Origin: a virus
Reading direction: 5' to 3' (one strand)
IMG/VR virus record: IMGVR_UViG_3300022853_000902
Coordinates: 1 to 48,143 of that record
DNA length: 48,143 nucleotides
Both the position numbers and the translations under genes were made by a program. Of this stretch, positions 7,801-15,496 are shown in pieces. The notes under the pieces are model-generated. The model had not been told where the DNA came from, ran no database searches, and saw only the letters and a list, made by a program, of their open reading frames with translations. The stretch's first letter is position 1. Every line of letters begins with the position of its first letter.

Positions 7801-8943
7801 ATGCAAGATACAAAAACAATCAGTCTATGTCATATATGTTATAAGCACTGCGAAGCAGAAAGAGTTACTAAAGAAGATGGTATACATCTTGTGAAAACTT
7901 GTCCAGAACACGGTGTAAGTGATTATCTTGTGGAAACCAATAAAGAATTTTATAATAATTTAACATATGATAAATCGGGATACTCTATTCCGCAAGGCAT
8001 CATGGTGGAAGTCACAGACAAATGTAATTTAAATTGTCCGCACTGCTATCATAAACCAGACAACAAAACCACAGATAAACCAATAGAACAAATACTATGG
8101 CAAATAGAAAATAGATTTTCAGCAGATGCAGGTGCTGTGATATTGGCAGGTGCTGAACCTACTGTGCGTAAAGACTTACCAGAACTTATAAAACAAATCA
8201 AAGCACTATTGAAAAAATTGAATAGACCTGAAGATGTATGTATATTGACAAATGGCGTAAAACTTTCTAACAGAGCATGGGTAAAAGAAATTGCTGACGC
8301 AGGCACTAGAATGGTTATGATTGGAATGAATCACCACTCTTATCAAGGCGAAAAAGTACACGAAAAACAATTAAAAGGAATTGAAAACTGTATTGCTGAA
8401 GGTATCTTTGTTTATTATGTAGGATACACATTAGAAAATTTAGAACACATGGAAGAAGTGTTAGAAGAAATACAGTCACTAGGCAACAAAGCATGGCAGT
8501 ATAGAATTAGAGCAGGCTCTGATATAGGAAGATCACCTGATGAACCTCAGTTCTTTTTAAGTGACCATGTGCAATTAATAAAAGATATTTGTGATCGTAA
8601 AGGGTGGACTTGGGAAAAAGAACCAGCAGATGATAATCTTTATCACTATATGGTAAAAATAAATGGAATAACTCATAGAATAATACAATGGAGTGATCCT
8701 AAAACCATAGACATGGAACAATTACAGTGTGGTCCTTGGTGTGATTTTGTACCAGGAAAACCTGTTACTAATTTTCTACATCAAATTATGTTGAGAGATG
8801 CTGTGGTGAATGAAGGTTATAATTTACACGACACTGTACCAAACAAATATCTGTTTCAGCCTGAGCAAGTTGATTATGCTGTTACAGAATGGACTTGGAA
8901 AAGTTGGGACGAAGCAGAAGTAAAACAGAAAAAATCTATTTAG
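7801..8943 (+). CDS. Radical SAM enzyme with a Cys-rich N-terminal domain, resembling the COG1964/Tes group
   Basis: The 380-residue protein has the canonical 4Fe-4S motif C75-x3-C79-x2-C82 (DKCNLNCPHCY), followed by AGAEPT, the GGE-type SAM strand, and TNGVKLS. Upstream, residues 9-40 carry C10-x2-C13 and a KTCPEHG phrase. That arrangement is characteristic of radical SAM proteins related to archaeal MJ0619 and the tetraether-lipid synthases. Members of that wider group form carbon-carbon bonds at unreactive carbons or modify pterins and lipids; the substrate here is unknown. It ends the rightward unit and overlaps the end of the opposing SDR gene by 8 bases. A peptide-maturase role is possible but I see no SPASM-type seven-Cys C-terminal domain. 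Confidence 0.8.
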   Translation: MQDTKTISLCHICYKHCEAERVTKEDGIHLVKTCPEHGVSDYLVETNKEFYNNLTYDKSGYSIPQGIMVEVTDKCNLNCPHCYHKPDNKTTDKPIEQILWQIENRFSADAGAVILAGAEPTVRKDLPELIKQIKALLKKLNRPEDVCILTNGVKLSNRAWVKEIADAGTRMVMIGMNHHSYQGEKVHEKQLKGIENCIAEGIFVYYVGYTLENLEHMEEVLEEIQSLGNKAWQYRIRAGSDIGRSPDEPQFFLSDHVQLIKDICDRKGWTWEKEPADDNLYHYMVKINGITHRIIQWSDPKTIDMEQLQCGPWCDFVPGKPVTNFLHQIMLRDAVVNEGYNLHDTVPNKYLFQPEQVDYAVTEWTWKSWDEAEVKQKKSI

Positions 8944-9526
8944 GTTTATAATTTAATTGTGTAGCATCTATTGTTACACTTTGAAAATACATTGTTTCAC
9001 ACAGTAACATTTTAATAATCCATTTGGACAGTTCATTAGGATCAATTTTATTACCTTCCATGTATTCGCTGATTTGTGTATCTGTACATCCTAGTATAAC
9101 ATTAAAGATATGCGGACCATACACATTGATACGATTTTCCACAATTTTATTTTGTTCTTTTTTGGCATTGCCATATTTTTCCATGAAGTCGTTTGTGTCG
9201 GAATCGTTATAGCAGGATTTAGAACTTAGGTTTAAAATTTTTTTATCTTTATTGCCTTCCCAGATTTGAATCATTGCTTTAAGCATTTCAGTTTGTCCAT
9301 CAAACTGTTCAGGTTCTGTCATTGGCAAATCACCATCGGGCCAAGCACAATTAATGAATACATCTGCTTGTTTGGATTCTTCTATAATGATTTGTCTAGA
9401 TTTTGCACTGCTTATATCAAAGCCATTGCTTCTTGAATAACCTACAACGTCATGTCCTTCTGCAACAAGGTCATTGTGTAAACACTTGCCTATGCCTTTG
9501 GTGTGTCCTGTAATTCGGACTATCAT
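8936..9526 (-). CDS. Short-chain dehydrogenase/reductase
   Basis: The 196-residue protein shows TGHTKGIGK at residues 6-14, the classical SDR TGxxxGxG turn, then FDIS at the position where SDRs bind adenine, VFINCAW (the NxAG-like strand), LNLSSKS with the catalytic Ser, and YGNAK, a YxxxK catalytic pair. It is shorter than typical SDRs (about 250 residues), mainly at the C-terminus. It is related to the protein at 3897-4451. It lies 4 bases downstream of the tail-fibre gene and so may be transcribed late with it. The substrate is not evident. Confidence 0.72.
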   Translation of the reverse strand: MIVRITGHTKGIGKCLHNDLVAEGHDVVGYSRSNGFDISSAKSRQIIIEESKQADVFINCAWPDGDLPMTEPEQFDGQTEMLKAMIQIWEGNKDKKILNLSSKSCYNDSDTNDFMEKYGNAKKEQNKIVENRINVYGPHIFNVILGCTDTQISEYMEGNKIDPNELSKWIIKMLLCETMYFQSVTIDATQLNYKPK

Positions 9527-9530
9527 TGGA

Positions 9531-10658
9531 TTATATTAGGCTAGCCCAACCGCCGTTTTCGTAACCTTGGAATTTGTTATCTGTTGAGTTGTATATAACC
9601 ATACCGTTTGCTGGAGTTAGTGCGTTTCTTTCAGTAGTGGTTAATGAACCAAATTGTACAAAGCCTGATGTTTTAATGTTACCAACCACATCTAATTTTT
9701 CTGTTGGAGTTAAAATATTAACACCTAAATTACCATCTTTGTTTATTGTAATAAAATTGTTTGTTGTACCACCATCTGGAGTTGTTCCTAATACTATGTT
9801 TCCTGGTATTGCACCAGAACCCACTGTTGCTTGAGAGTCAACACCTGCTACAATAAAACTAGACTGTACATATGCTGAACCATCGTGACCGTAATTAATA
9901 TAACCAAACAATGAATCATCTGCAACACTCACTGTTGGAGTTACCACTGATCCTCTAGATGCATATGTTTCTATTGAGTTGAATGTGTTGGCATTACCAG
10001 CATCTGAATAAAGTCTTAATGCATTTCTAACTGTGTGATCTGTGTTGAATATTTCTAAGCCAACACCTGCCACTGAACTGTTTGTACCTATTTGAATCCC
10101 GTTGCCTGCTAACAGATTAATAACACTGCCATCAAAGTCTAACACACTGTTTGTGATTCTGTCTGAAGCACCATCTATTCTTAATGAGTTATCATCAGCA
10201 TTTACTGTACCTTTGTGAGTACCAATTGAAGTACCTGTAATTGTTTTTGCTGTGTGGTCAATTATTGTTGTGGAGTCACTTGCTTTTGTGTCACCTGTTA
10301 ATGTTGCTGTTACTGTGCCTGAGTTGGCATTTACTACAACTGTTGAATTGTCTGAAACTATGTTACCTGTAAATGAAGCCGCTTCAATTTCGCCTGTTGC
10401 CACAATACCGTTAAAGTATCCTGTTCTCCAAGCCGCAGTTGTTGTTCCTAAATCTCTTGTGTTAGATGCATCTGGTGTAATATCGCTGTTGACTGAAAGA
10501 TATTGTGCCGCTAGTGTTGTGTCTACTTGTACACCACCTGCTGTAGAACCGTCTCCAACGAATAGTTTATTAGTTTGTGTATCAAGTACTAGTTCTCCAG
10601 CCAAAAATACAACTGGTGTTCTATCTGCTGTTGGTCCTCGTCTAATTTGTAATGCCAT
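9531..10658 (-). CDS. Tail fibre-like structural protein
   Basis: The 375-residue protein begins MALQIRRGPTADRTPVVFLAGELVLDT-like, the N-terminal module of many marine phage tail fibres and tropism determinants, with the LFVGDGS turn following. The body is a low-complexity run of short strands rich in Thr, Asn, Gly and Ser, as expected for a trimeric beta fibre. The C-terminus has TTTERNAL and NGMVIYNSTDNKFQGYENGGW, a tail common to marine phage fibres. Its position next to the accessory island is the usual hypervariable site near host-recognition genes. A late-like promoter and an AGGAG ribosome site precede it. Confidence 0.82.
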   Translation of the reverse strand: MALQIRRGPTADRTPVVFLAGELVLDTQTNKLFVGDGSTAGGVQVDTTLAAQYLSVNSDITPDASNTRDLGTTTAAWRTGYFNGIVATGEIEAASFTGNIVSDNSTVVVNANSGTVTATLTGDTKASDSTTIIDHTAKTITGTSIGTHKGTVNADDNSLRIDGASDRITNSVLDFDGSVINLLAGNGIQIGTNSSVAGVGLEIFNTDHTVRNALRLYSDAGNANTFNSIETYASRGSVVTPTVSVADDSLFGYINYGHDGSAYVQSSFIVAGVDSQATVGSGAIPGNIVLGTTPDGGTTNNFITINKDGNLGVNILTPTEKLDVVGNIKTSGFVQFGSLTTTERNALTPANGMVIYNSTDNKFQGYENGGWASLI

Positions 10659-10689
10659 TTGTAATATGCTCCTAACGTATATTATAGTG

Positions 10690-10697
10690 TATTTATT
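10690..10697 (-). promoter_or_regulatory. T4-late-like promoter of the tail-fibre gene (AATAAATA)
   Basis: The minus strand reads AATAAATAC, 31 bases before the tail-fibre ATG, with a TTAGGAG ribosome site between. This is the clearest example in the window of a late-like box with an ordinary leader. The box lies in a 63-base gap that holds no gene. Confidence 0.6.
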
Positions 10698-10721
10698 CCG
10701 CTGTGCAGATTGCTGGAGTTA

Positions 10722-11051
10722 CTATTTCCGCTTTTTTAGGAAGGTTTTAGTACGTTTTTGAATATCTGCTTTAACCTTGTTGGTATCTATCCTAAAATCA
10801 ACGTTTTTGATGCTGTTTCCGTAATGTTGAAACAGTTCCTTGATATTCTTCTCTAATTCCTTGTTGGTCAATTTCTGACGGTTCTTTTTAACACGAATTT
10901 CCCAATTCTTGCCGTCTTTAAATTCTACTTTGATAGACAGCAAATATTCAATTGGTATTGACTCTATGTGTAGGTCCGAAAACACTTCGGGCCAGTGAGC
11001 CACTACTTCCTTAGGCAATTGTTTTTTACGGAATTTGACCACTACAGACAC
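10722..11051 (-). CDS. Conserved small basic phage protein (unknown)
   Basis: This 109-residue protein starts at a GTG. It is Lys-rich, with a charged helical C-terminal half ending in KRTKTFLKKRK, suggesting nucleic-acid or nucleoprotein contact. The first half (WPEVFSDLHIESIPIEYLLSIKVEF) looks like mixed alpha/beta. I recognise the type as a conserved hypothetical of marine T4-like phages but not its function. It follows its upstream neighbour by 6 bases and lacks a strong ribosome site, so it probably depends on translational coupling. Confidence 0.65.
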   Translation of the reverse strand: MSVVVKFRKKQLPKEVVAHWPEVFSDLHIESIPIEYLLSIKVEFKDGKNWEIRVKKNRQKLTNKELEKNIKELFQHYGNSIKNVDFRIDTNKVKADIQKRTKTFLKKRK

Positions 11052-11057
11052 TATGCT

Positions 11058-11630
11058 TTACTTAGACTTTTTCTTAGTAGGTACAAGTTCTTCCGCTTGT
11101 TCTCTAAGTAGTTTTGCCTCTTTGTACAAACGATCAGCATCACTTCTTAAGTTTGCCGCTAATTTCTCGTCTGTTAAAGGTTGCTCTTTACTTGCTGATG
11201 ACATCTGACTTTGTGCCACTTTAGTAGGAGCCGACGTGTTTGATGGCGTCACTGCTAGGTCATCAATACCTATACCTCTTTGTTTAGCGATGATTTTGTT
11301 TAATTCATCTAACTGAATTGAAGTTGTAGTGTTTGGTGTCATTTCAACTGAGTTAGTTGGAACTTTTTTCATAAATCCACCTGTGTGAAATTTATTCAAC
11401 ATCACTTCACTATTAGGTGCTAGATTCCTTTGCAATACTTCATACAATTCAAATGCCGTTTGACCTTCATTGCTTTCAACAACTTTGATCAAAGCGTCAT
11501 GATCCAATGGATCTATTTTTGCTGTCTCAATAACAACTGCTGATTTTGAATCTCCAGGAATTGTTCTGTAAGCAACAACAACTTTTGCTCCACTGCCTTT
11601 TAGTTTTCCTACATGTTTAATGTCGGCCAT
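11058..11630 (-). CDS. Conserved marine myovirus protein (unknown)
   Basis: The 190-residue protein has a compact N-terminal part (KVVVAYRTIPGDSKSAVVIETAKI) that reads as beta strands. A Thr/Ser/Pro-rich linker spans about residues 125-155, and the C-terminal helix is long and charged (LRSDADRLYKEAKLLREQAEEL), probably a coiled coil. Two-domain proteins of this kind lie among structural genes in marine T4-like phages. It is joined to the preceding gene by a TAATG overlap. A virion or assembly role is suggested only by position. Confidence 0.6.
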   Translation of the reverse strand: MADIKHVGKLKGSGAKVVVAYRTIPGDSKSAVVIETAKIDPLDHDALIKVVESNEGQTAFELYEVLQRNLAPNSEVMLNKFHTGGFMKKVPTNSVEMTPNTTTSIQLDELNKIIAKQRGIGIDDLAVTPSNTSAPTKVAQSQMSSASKEQPLTDEKLAANLRSDADRLYKEAKLLREQAEELVPTKKKSK

Positions 11631-11932
11631 TATTTTGCCTCCGCTGGTTTTTCACCTTCTGGTGAATTGGCATCTTTTTGAGACTGTTCAACAATCTTTA
11701 AAAATGCTTCTAGTTTATTATAAGTTGCACCCACCATTGCCATCTCGTTGGCTTTGAATGCTCCTCGTTGACTTGAAACATCGATAATTTGTTTAAGGAC
11801 GTTTAAGTCTTGAACAGTAAGTTCTGCTCCAGCACCTGCTTGAACTTTTGGTGCCATGCCTGCAACATCTTTTCCAACTACTTCATCTTTCGTCGGAGTC
11901 GTTACAGTTTTTGTTTGGTTTGTATCTGTCAT
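11630..11932 (-). CDS. Conserved small phage protein (unknown)
   Basis: This 100-residue protein has a disordered Thr/Lys-rich first 35 residues, a helical core (LTVQDLNVLKQIIDVSSQRGAFKAN) and a second amphipathic helix ending near residue 85, followed by an acidic Pro-rich tail. It is acidic overall, unlike the next genes downstream. It starts a three-gene unit (11932 to 10722) behind a late-like TTAAATAC box, with AAGGAG about 11 bases before the ATG. A small structural or adaptor protein is likely from context. Confidence 0.6.
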   Translation of the reverse strand: MTDTNQTKTVTTPTKDEVVGKDVAGMAPKVQAGAGAELTVQDLNVLKQIIDVSSQRGAFKANEMAMVGATYNKLEAFLKIVEQSQKDANSPEGEKPAEAK

Positions 11933-11964
11933 TTTAAAATGCTCCTTTATTGTTGTATACAGAA

Positions 11965-11972
11965 GTATTTAA
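11965..11972 (-). promoter_or_regulatory. T4-late-like box (TTAAATAC)
   Basis: The minus strand reads CATTAAATACTTC about 33 bases before the ATG at 11932. It overlaps the last codon of the gene at 11969. It matches the TAAATAC core that recurs before virion genes here, with one base changed from TATAAATAC. Confidence 0.38.
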
Positions 11973-12256
11973 TGACGTTTGATAAATGGGCAACTAAGAT
12001 TGAATATTGATAGCTCTTTGGAGTTTTCGAATCCTACCAAAATATGGTTTACAATTTTTTTGTCTACATCAACTCCTAAATGTTTACCAATATAGAATCT
12101 TCCTTTTAGGTTTTCCAAAATCCACTTCTCCAAAAGTTCTTCGTTGTCATTCCAATCATAGTTTAATTTGAGAAATTCTAATCCGTGAGGTTTTTTGGTA
12201 AACTGCCTACAGTTGAAATAATTTAACGGGTTTACTTGATTAGTTTTTGAAAACAT
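11969..12256 (-). CDS. Conserved small phage protein (unknown)
   Basis: The 95-residue protein contains a helical stretch (NEELLEKWILENLKGRFYIG) followed by a beta pair (KIVNHILVGFENSKELSIFNLSCP). The latter resembles small conserved proteins of marine T4-like phages, with one Cys near residue 16 and one near residue 89. Its start overlaps the stop codon of the VWA gene, so it probably shares that operon. No function is apparent. Confidence 0.6.
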   Translation of the reverse strand: MFSKTNQVNPLNYFNCRQFTKKPHGLEFLKLNYDWNDNEELLEKWILENLKGRFYIGKHLGVDVDKKIVNHILVGFENSKELSIFNLSCPFIKRH

Positions 12257-13512
12257 TATTCATAATGCACAGTAGTACCAAAAGGTGCCTCCATGTTCTT
12301 GTCGTGGTGACCATTGATCACAAACACAGTGTCACAGTAATCATCTTCTCCCCAACCATCCCATGTGTAGCCATCTGTAAACATTATAAATTTTTTAGGA
12401 ACAATGTCGTTTTCTTTCATGTATTCCCAATTAGCCATAAAGTCAGTACCACCGCCACCTTCTATTTTGTATGATTCTAATGTTTCGCCAGATGAATTAA
12501 AGTCTTGTTCATTGTGAACATCAGTGTCAAAACACCATATTTTAATGTTGTAATCTCTGTATTGTTCCATAATGCTTTGTACTTCACCTAAAAAATCTTC
12601 CACTTGTTGACTCATGATAGATCCTGAAGTATCAATAGCAATACAAATGTCTATGGTCTCATCATAATTTGTACCTGGAAGTATTATTCCTGAATGCCAT
12701 CCTTTTCTACTAGGTCTTGAAAATGTATAATCATTTTTAATTACACTTTGAATCTGTTGCTGTAATAATTCTCTCCAATTCATTTTAGGTTCTGTGAATT
12801 GTTGAATAATTCTTTCAATTTCTGCTGGTAAATTTCCAGCACCAGCCGCCTGGGCCGCCGACATCATTGATTCTTTTATCTCATTCTTAATATTTTCCAG
12901 TTCTTCTTTTGAATATGTAGGACCTTTACCTTTTCCACCACTGTTAGGACCTTGCGTTGTTCCACCTGTACTTTCACCTTTTTCCCAATCAATGTGTTCG
13001 TCCAACAGTTTACCTAACTGTTCCATTTGCTCTTTACCTTTTTTATAAATGTCGTCATACACGGCTTCACTTGCCCAACCGTCATATTTCCAATCTTGAA
13101 ATATTTGTACTGCTTTTGGTTTTTCACCAATGTTATCTCTAACCAAAGTATTGTTCACAATGTAATCACAAGCAATATTATGAAGTTGTGGATCTCTGTC
13201 TTCTCTTCTTGTCATGTGATCAAACACACAATGAAGAATCTCATGTGCTATAACAAATTCAATTTCTTTAGATGTCATCTTGCTGAAAAACTCTGTGTTA
13301 AAAAATAAGTTTCTGCCATCAGTTGCGGCAGTAGGACACCAATCATCACACTCTTTAATTTGTAATCTTGTTGCCATGTTACCAAAGAAAGGATGTCTTA
13401 ATAACAATCCAACTCTAGCAACCACAATTTTATCAATAACTTCTGCTCTTAAGTTTTTTAATTCTTCTGGACTTAATTCTTTTTTTTCTATTTCTAAAGT
13501 GTCTGTGCTCAT
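12256..13512 (-). CDS. VWA-like metallopeptidase (DUF2201 type), partner of MoxR ATPase
   Basis: This 418-residue protein has a zinc-peptidase motif H90-E-I-L-H94 in its N-terminal domain, a Gly-rich linker near residues 180-200, and a C-terminal von Willebrand A domain with the MIDAS motif DTSGS at 294-298. The pairing of a predicted metallopeptidase domain with VWA is typical of DUF2201 proteins, which occur next to MoxR-type AAA ATPases; here the MoxR gene lies directly upstream. Such pairs act as chaperone-like machines that insert metals or remodel complexes. Its own sigma70-like promoter ends 6 bases before the ATG, so the mRNA may be leaderless. The phage target is unknown. Confidence 0.8.
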   Translation of the reverse strand: MSTDTLEIEKKELSPEELKNLRAEVIDKIVVARVGLLLRHPFFGNMATRLQIKECDDWCPTAATDGRNLFFNTEFFSKMTSKEIEFVIAHEILHCVFDHMTRREDRDPQLHNIACDYIVNNTLVRDNIGEKPKAVQIFQDWKYDGWASEAVYDDIYKKGKEQMEQLGKLLDEHIDWEKGESTGGTTQGPNSGGKGKGPTYSKEELENIKNEIKESMMSAAQAAGAGNLPAEIERIIQQFTEPKMNWRELLQQQIQSVIKNDYTFSRPSRKGWHSGIILPGTNYDETIDICIAIDTSGSIMSQQVEDFLGEVQSIMEQYRDYNIKIWCFDTDVHNEQDFNSSGETLESYKIEGGGGTDFMANWEYMKENDIVPKKFIMFTDGYTWDGWGEDDYCDTVFVINGHHDKNMEAPFGTTVHYE

Positions 13513-13518
13513 AATACT

Positions 13519-13547
13519 ATTATACTTTCTTTTGGTAAATTAGTCAA
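13519..13547 (-). promoter_or_regulatory. Sigma70-like promoter of the VWA gene
   Basis: The -35 box TTGACT is at 13542-13547 and the -10 box TATAAT at 13519-13524, separated by exactly 17 bases. Only six bases separate the -10 box from the ATG at 13512, so transcription should begin at or beside the start codon. No ribosome site fits in between. Confidence 0.72.
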
Positions 13548-13559
13548 CTCTTTTTTGGT

Positions 13560-13586
13560 ATAGGGCACCGGTAAAAAGTGCCCTAT
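13560..13586. other. Stem-loop between the MoxR and VWA genes
   Basis: ATAGGGCAC at 13560-13568 pairs perfectly with GTGCCCTAT at 13578-13586, giving a 9-base-pair stem and a 9-base loop. It lies between the MoxR stop and the VWA promoter. On the leftward transcript the stem is followed by ACCAAAAAAG rather than a U-run, so it is not a standard intrinsic terminator. It could slow polymerase or protect the 3' end of the MoxR mRNA. Confidence 0.6.
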
Positions 13587-13597
13587 ATTCAACACTA

Positions 13598-14710
13598 TTA
13601 TTTGATGCTTTGAGCGGCAGTAATATATTTGCCGTATTTTTCGTGGAATTCATCAAAACATTTAACAGCATCAGGATCAATCGGTAATTGATACTGAGTT
13701 AATGCCATCTTGATACCCATAACAACAAGTTCTGTATCAAAATTATCCATCATAAATCTAAGAAATTTATTAACTTTGTCGTTAAATTTCTTATCTTTTT
13801 TGTCATTTGCTTCTTTGAGTTCATAACATAGTGAAACCGTAAGCGAGTACATTGCTGATATTTCTTTCGATTTCAGTTCTGTTATTTTTCCTTCAAGTAT
13901 ATCTGAAGGATTAGGTAACTGCGAAGCCACCTTTCGATGAGCCATGAACTTAACTGCAAGTCCTTCGCCCACTGCACCACTGACCAAGTCAGTTATAGTG
14001 TTTTCATCTAAATCATCTGAAAGTAATTCACTCACAAATGACCAAGATCTCGGAGTAGCAAAAGAACGACTAGGTGATTTAGGATCAAAGTCGTATAGGT
14101 CTTTTTTGCTAAAAGTTAGATATCCAACAACATCTTTGTTAATGTTGTTAGCCACTGACCATTCCATCCAGTCGTCAAAGTCCGGTTTCATTTCTAAGTG
14201 GATAAATCTGTTTGCCAACGGAGCAGGCATTCTGTAAACAACACCTTTGTCTGCCTCTCTGTTACCTGCCGCAACAATTAACACATTGTCAGGCAATTCA
14301 TATTGACCTACTTTTCTGTTCAATATAAGTTGATACGCCGCCGCCTGTACTGAAGGTGCCGCAGAATTCATCTCATCTAAAAACAACACAATATTTTTGT
14401 GCTTTTTAGCCATTGCTGAAGTAGGCAATTCTGAAGGTGATGCCCACGTCATGTTGTTTTCTTTTGAATTGTAATAAGGAATACCTTTAATATCTGTAGG
14501 TTCCCATAAACTTAATCTGATATCAATCACCTTAGCATCAATATCTTTAGCAATTTGATGAATAATATCTGATTTACCAATACCAGGGCCGCCCCATAAA
14601 AATATTGGTCTTTTAATTTTTAATGCGTGTAATATACTTGCCTTTGCTTTGTTAGGCGAAAGTTGTCTAGTTGTAAGACCAGCATCTTGTATTTTACTTT
14701 GTTTTACCAT
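13598..14710 (-). CDS. MoxR-type AAA+ ATPase
   Basis: The 370-residue protein has a Walker A motif GGPGIGKS at residues 40-47, a Walker B segment LFLDEMNS near residues 108-115 and a sensor-type segment VAAGNREADKG. The phrase PAPLANRFIHLEM fits MoxR/dynein-like midasin relatives. It works, by family precedent, with the VWA protein encoded next. It has a strong promoter and a GAGGAG ribosome site. Together with its partner this is a conserved pair of marine T4-like phages, and its target is not established. Confidence 0.85.
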   Translation of the reverse strand: MVKQSKIQDAGLTTRQLSPNKAKASILHALKIKRPIFLWGGPGIGKSDIIHQIAKDIDAKVIDIRLSLWEPTDIKGIPYYNSKENNMTWASPSELPTSAMAKKHKNIVLFLDEMNSAAPSVQAAAYQLILNRKVGQYELPDNVLIVAAGNREADKGVVYRMPAPLANRFIHLEMKPDFDDWMEWSVANNINKDVVGYLTFSKKDLYDFDPKSPSRSFATPRSWSFVSELLSDDLDENTITDLVSGAVGEGLAVKFMAHRKVASQLPNPSDILEGKITELKSKEISAMYSLTVSLCYELKEANDKKDKKFNDKVNKFLRFMMDNFDTELVVMGIKMALTQYQLPIDPDAVKCFDEFHEKYGKYITAAQSIK

Positions 14711-14742
14711 TTGTACTCCTCGTTAATTTGTTGTTATACTTA

Positions 14743-14771
14743 ATAATACATTCTGACGTACCAAAAGTCAA
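14743..14771 (-). promoter_or_regulatory. Sigma70-like promoter of the MoxR gene
   Basis: TTGACT at 14766-14771 and TATTAT at 14743-14748 are separated by 17 bases. A GAGGAG ribosome site precedes the ATG. A second TTGACT at 14782-14787 has no matching -10 box. The gap from 14711 to 14819 otherwise holds nothing that I can recognise. Confidence 0.68.
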
Positions 14772-14819
14772 GTGCCTAAGAAGTCAAGGTTTATGCGGGT
14801 AATTTGATCTGTGGATAAC

Positions 14820-15209
14820 TTATTCTGTGGTTTCTAGTCGGGAAAGTGCTTTATTGATACCATATTTTCGGATATCTCCAGAAAACAACATCAATTCCAT
14901 TGCTCTTCTTTCGTTGGTAACAATAATGCCATCGTCTGCTAGGTAGTAAGGACAGTTTAAATATTTGTCCAAAAATATTATGGTTTGTGTGGTAAGGTTA
15001 AAATCAGTAGGAAATGGTACATCATATGTTTGCAGTTGCAGTTTGTCTTTGATAAATGTTAATCCTTCGTCAGTTAGACGTAAACCACCTGAACCTTTGT
15101 CTCTAGTGTTCTTCCACCAAGACGGCATATACTCTTTCAGAGTATTTTCGCTGATGCCTATGTCAGCATTTTTTAAGAAGATTTTGGTGTAGGTTTCTTT
15201 CCAATTCAT
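14820..15209 (-). CDS. Conserved marine phage protein (unknown)
   Basis: This 129-residue protein contains GGLRLTDEGLTFIKDKL, a winged-helix-like helix-turn segment. Then come a strand pair and a helical C-terminus with YGINKAL. The pattern (LTxxG, LDKYLxCPYY, GDIRKYG) is one I know from conserved hypothetical proteins of marine T4-like phages. DNA-binding is conceivable from the first half but not shown. It is joined to the preceding gene by an ATGA overlap, and is followed by the MoxR promoter region. Confidence 0.6.
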   Translation of the reverse strand: MNWKETYTKIFLKNADIGISENTLKEYMPSWWKNTRDKGSGGLRLTDEGLTFIKDKLQLQTYDVPFPTDFNLTTQTIIFLDKYLNCPYYLADDGIIVTNERRAMELMLFSGDIRKYGINKALSRLETTE

Positions 15210-15496
15210 TTTTCACTGACAGTTTCACCCTGGGTCAATTTGACCACTGTGAAGTCTTCAGTGTTGAACATGGTGTTCATCTTTTTGGCTAGATTGAATG
15301 CGTGTCCAGGATTTGAAAACGATACTTTCTTGTATTTTGGTCCCGGGTAGTTGTTCAGCATGTTTGCTGATTTTAGATTGCATGGTTTATTTTTGTGGAA
15401 TACTGCCCATATACCTTCAGCCGCAAGTACCTGTTCGCTCTTGTAAGATTTGCGATCGGTGGATTCTAGTAATATAGTCGGCTTAGGTCGCGACAC
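15206..15496 (-). CDS. Conserved small phage protein (unknown)
   Basis: The 96-residue protein starts at a GTG preceded by GAGGAG at 6 bases, which decides the start although it lies inside the end of the homing-endonuclease gene. It is basic in its middle, with a motif YPGPKYKKVSFSNPGHAFNLAKKMN that suggests a small alpha/beta domain. Its own ribosome site explains how it stays expressed despite the endonuclease gene inserted upstream. No function is apparent. Confidence 0.62.
   Translation of the reverse strand: MSRPKPTILLESTDRKSYKSEQVLAAEGIWAVFHKNKPCNLKSANMLNNYPGPKYKKVSFSNPGHAFNLAKKMNTMFNTEDFTVVKLTQGETVSEK

Noticed and set aside
10252-10761. A 169-residue open frame on the plus strand inside the tail-fibre gene
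   Set aside because: It lies opposite a well-supported tail-fibre gene, has valine/serine-rich sequence expected of an antisense shadow, and no promoter or ribosome site.
13560-13586. Intrinsic terminator after the MoxR gene
   Set aside because: The stem is strong but no U-run follows on either transcript, so I record it only as a stem-loop.
14782-14787. A second promoter (TTGACT) upstream of the MoxR promoter
   Set aside because: No -10 box lies at a suitable distance; at 17 bases the sequence is TTGGTA.
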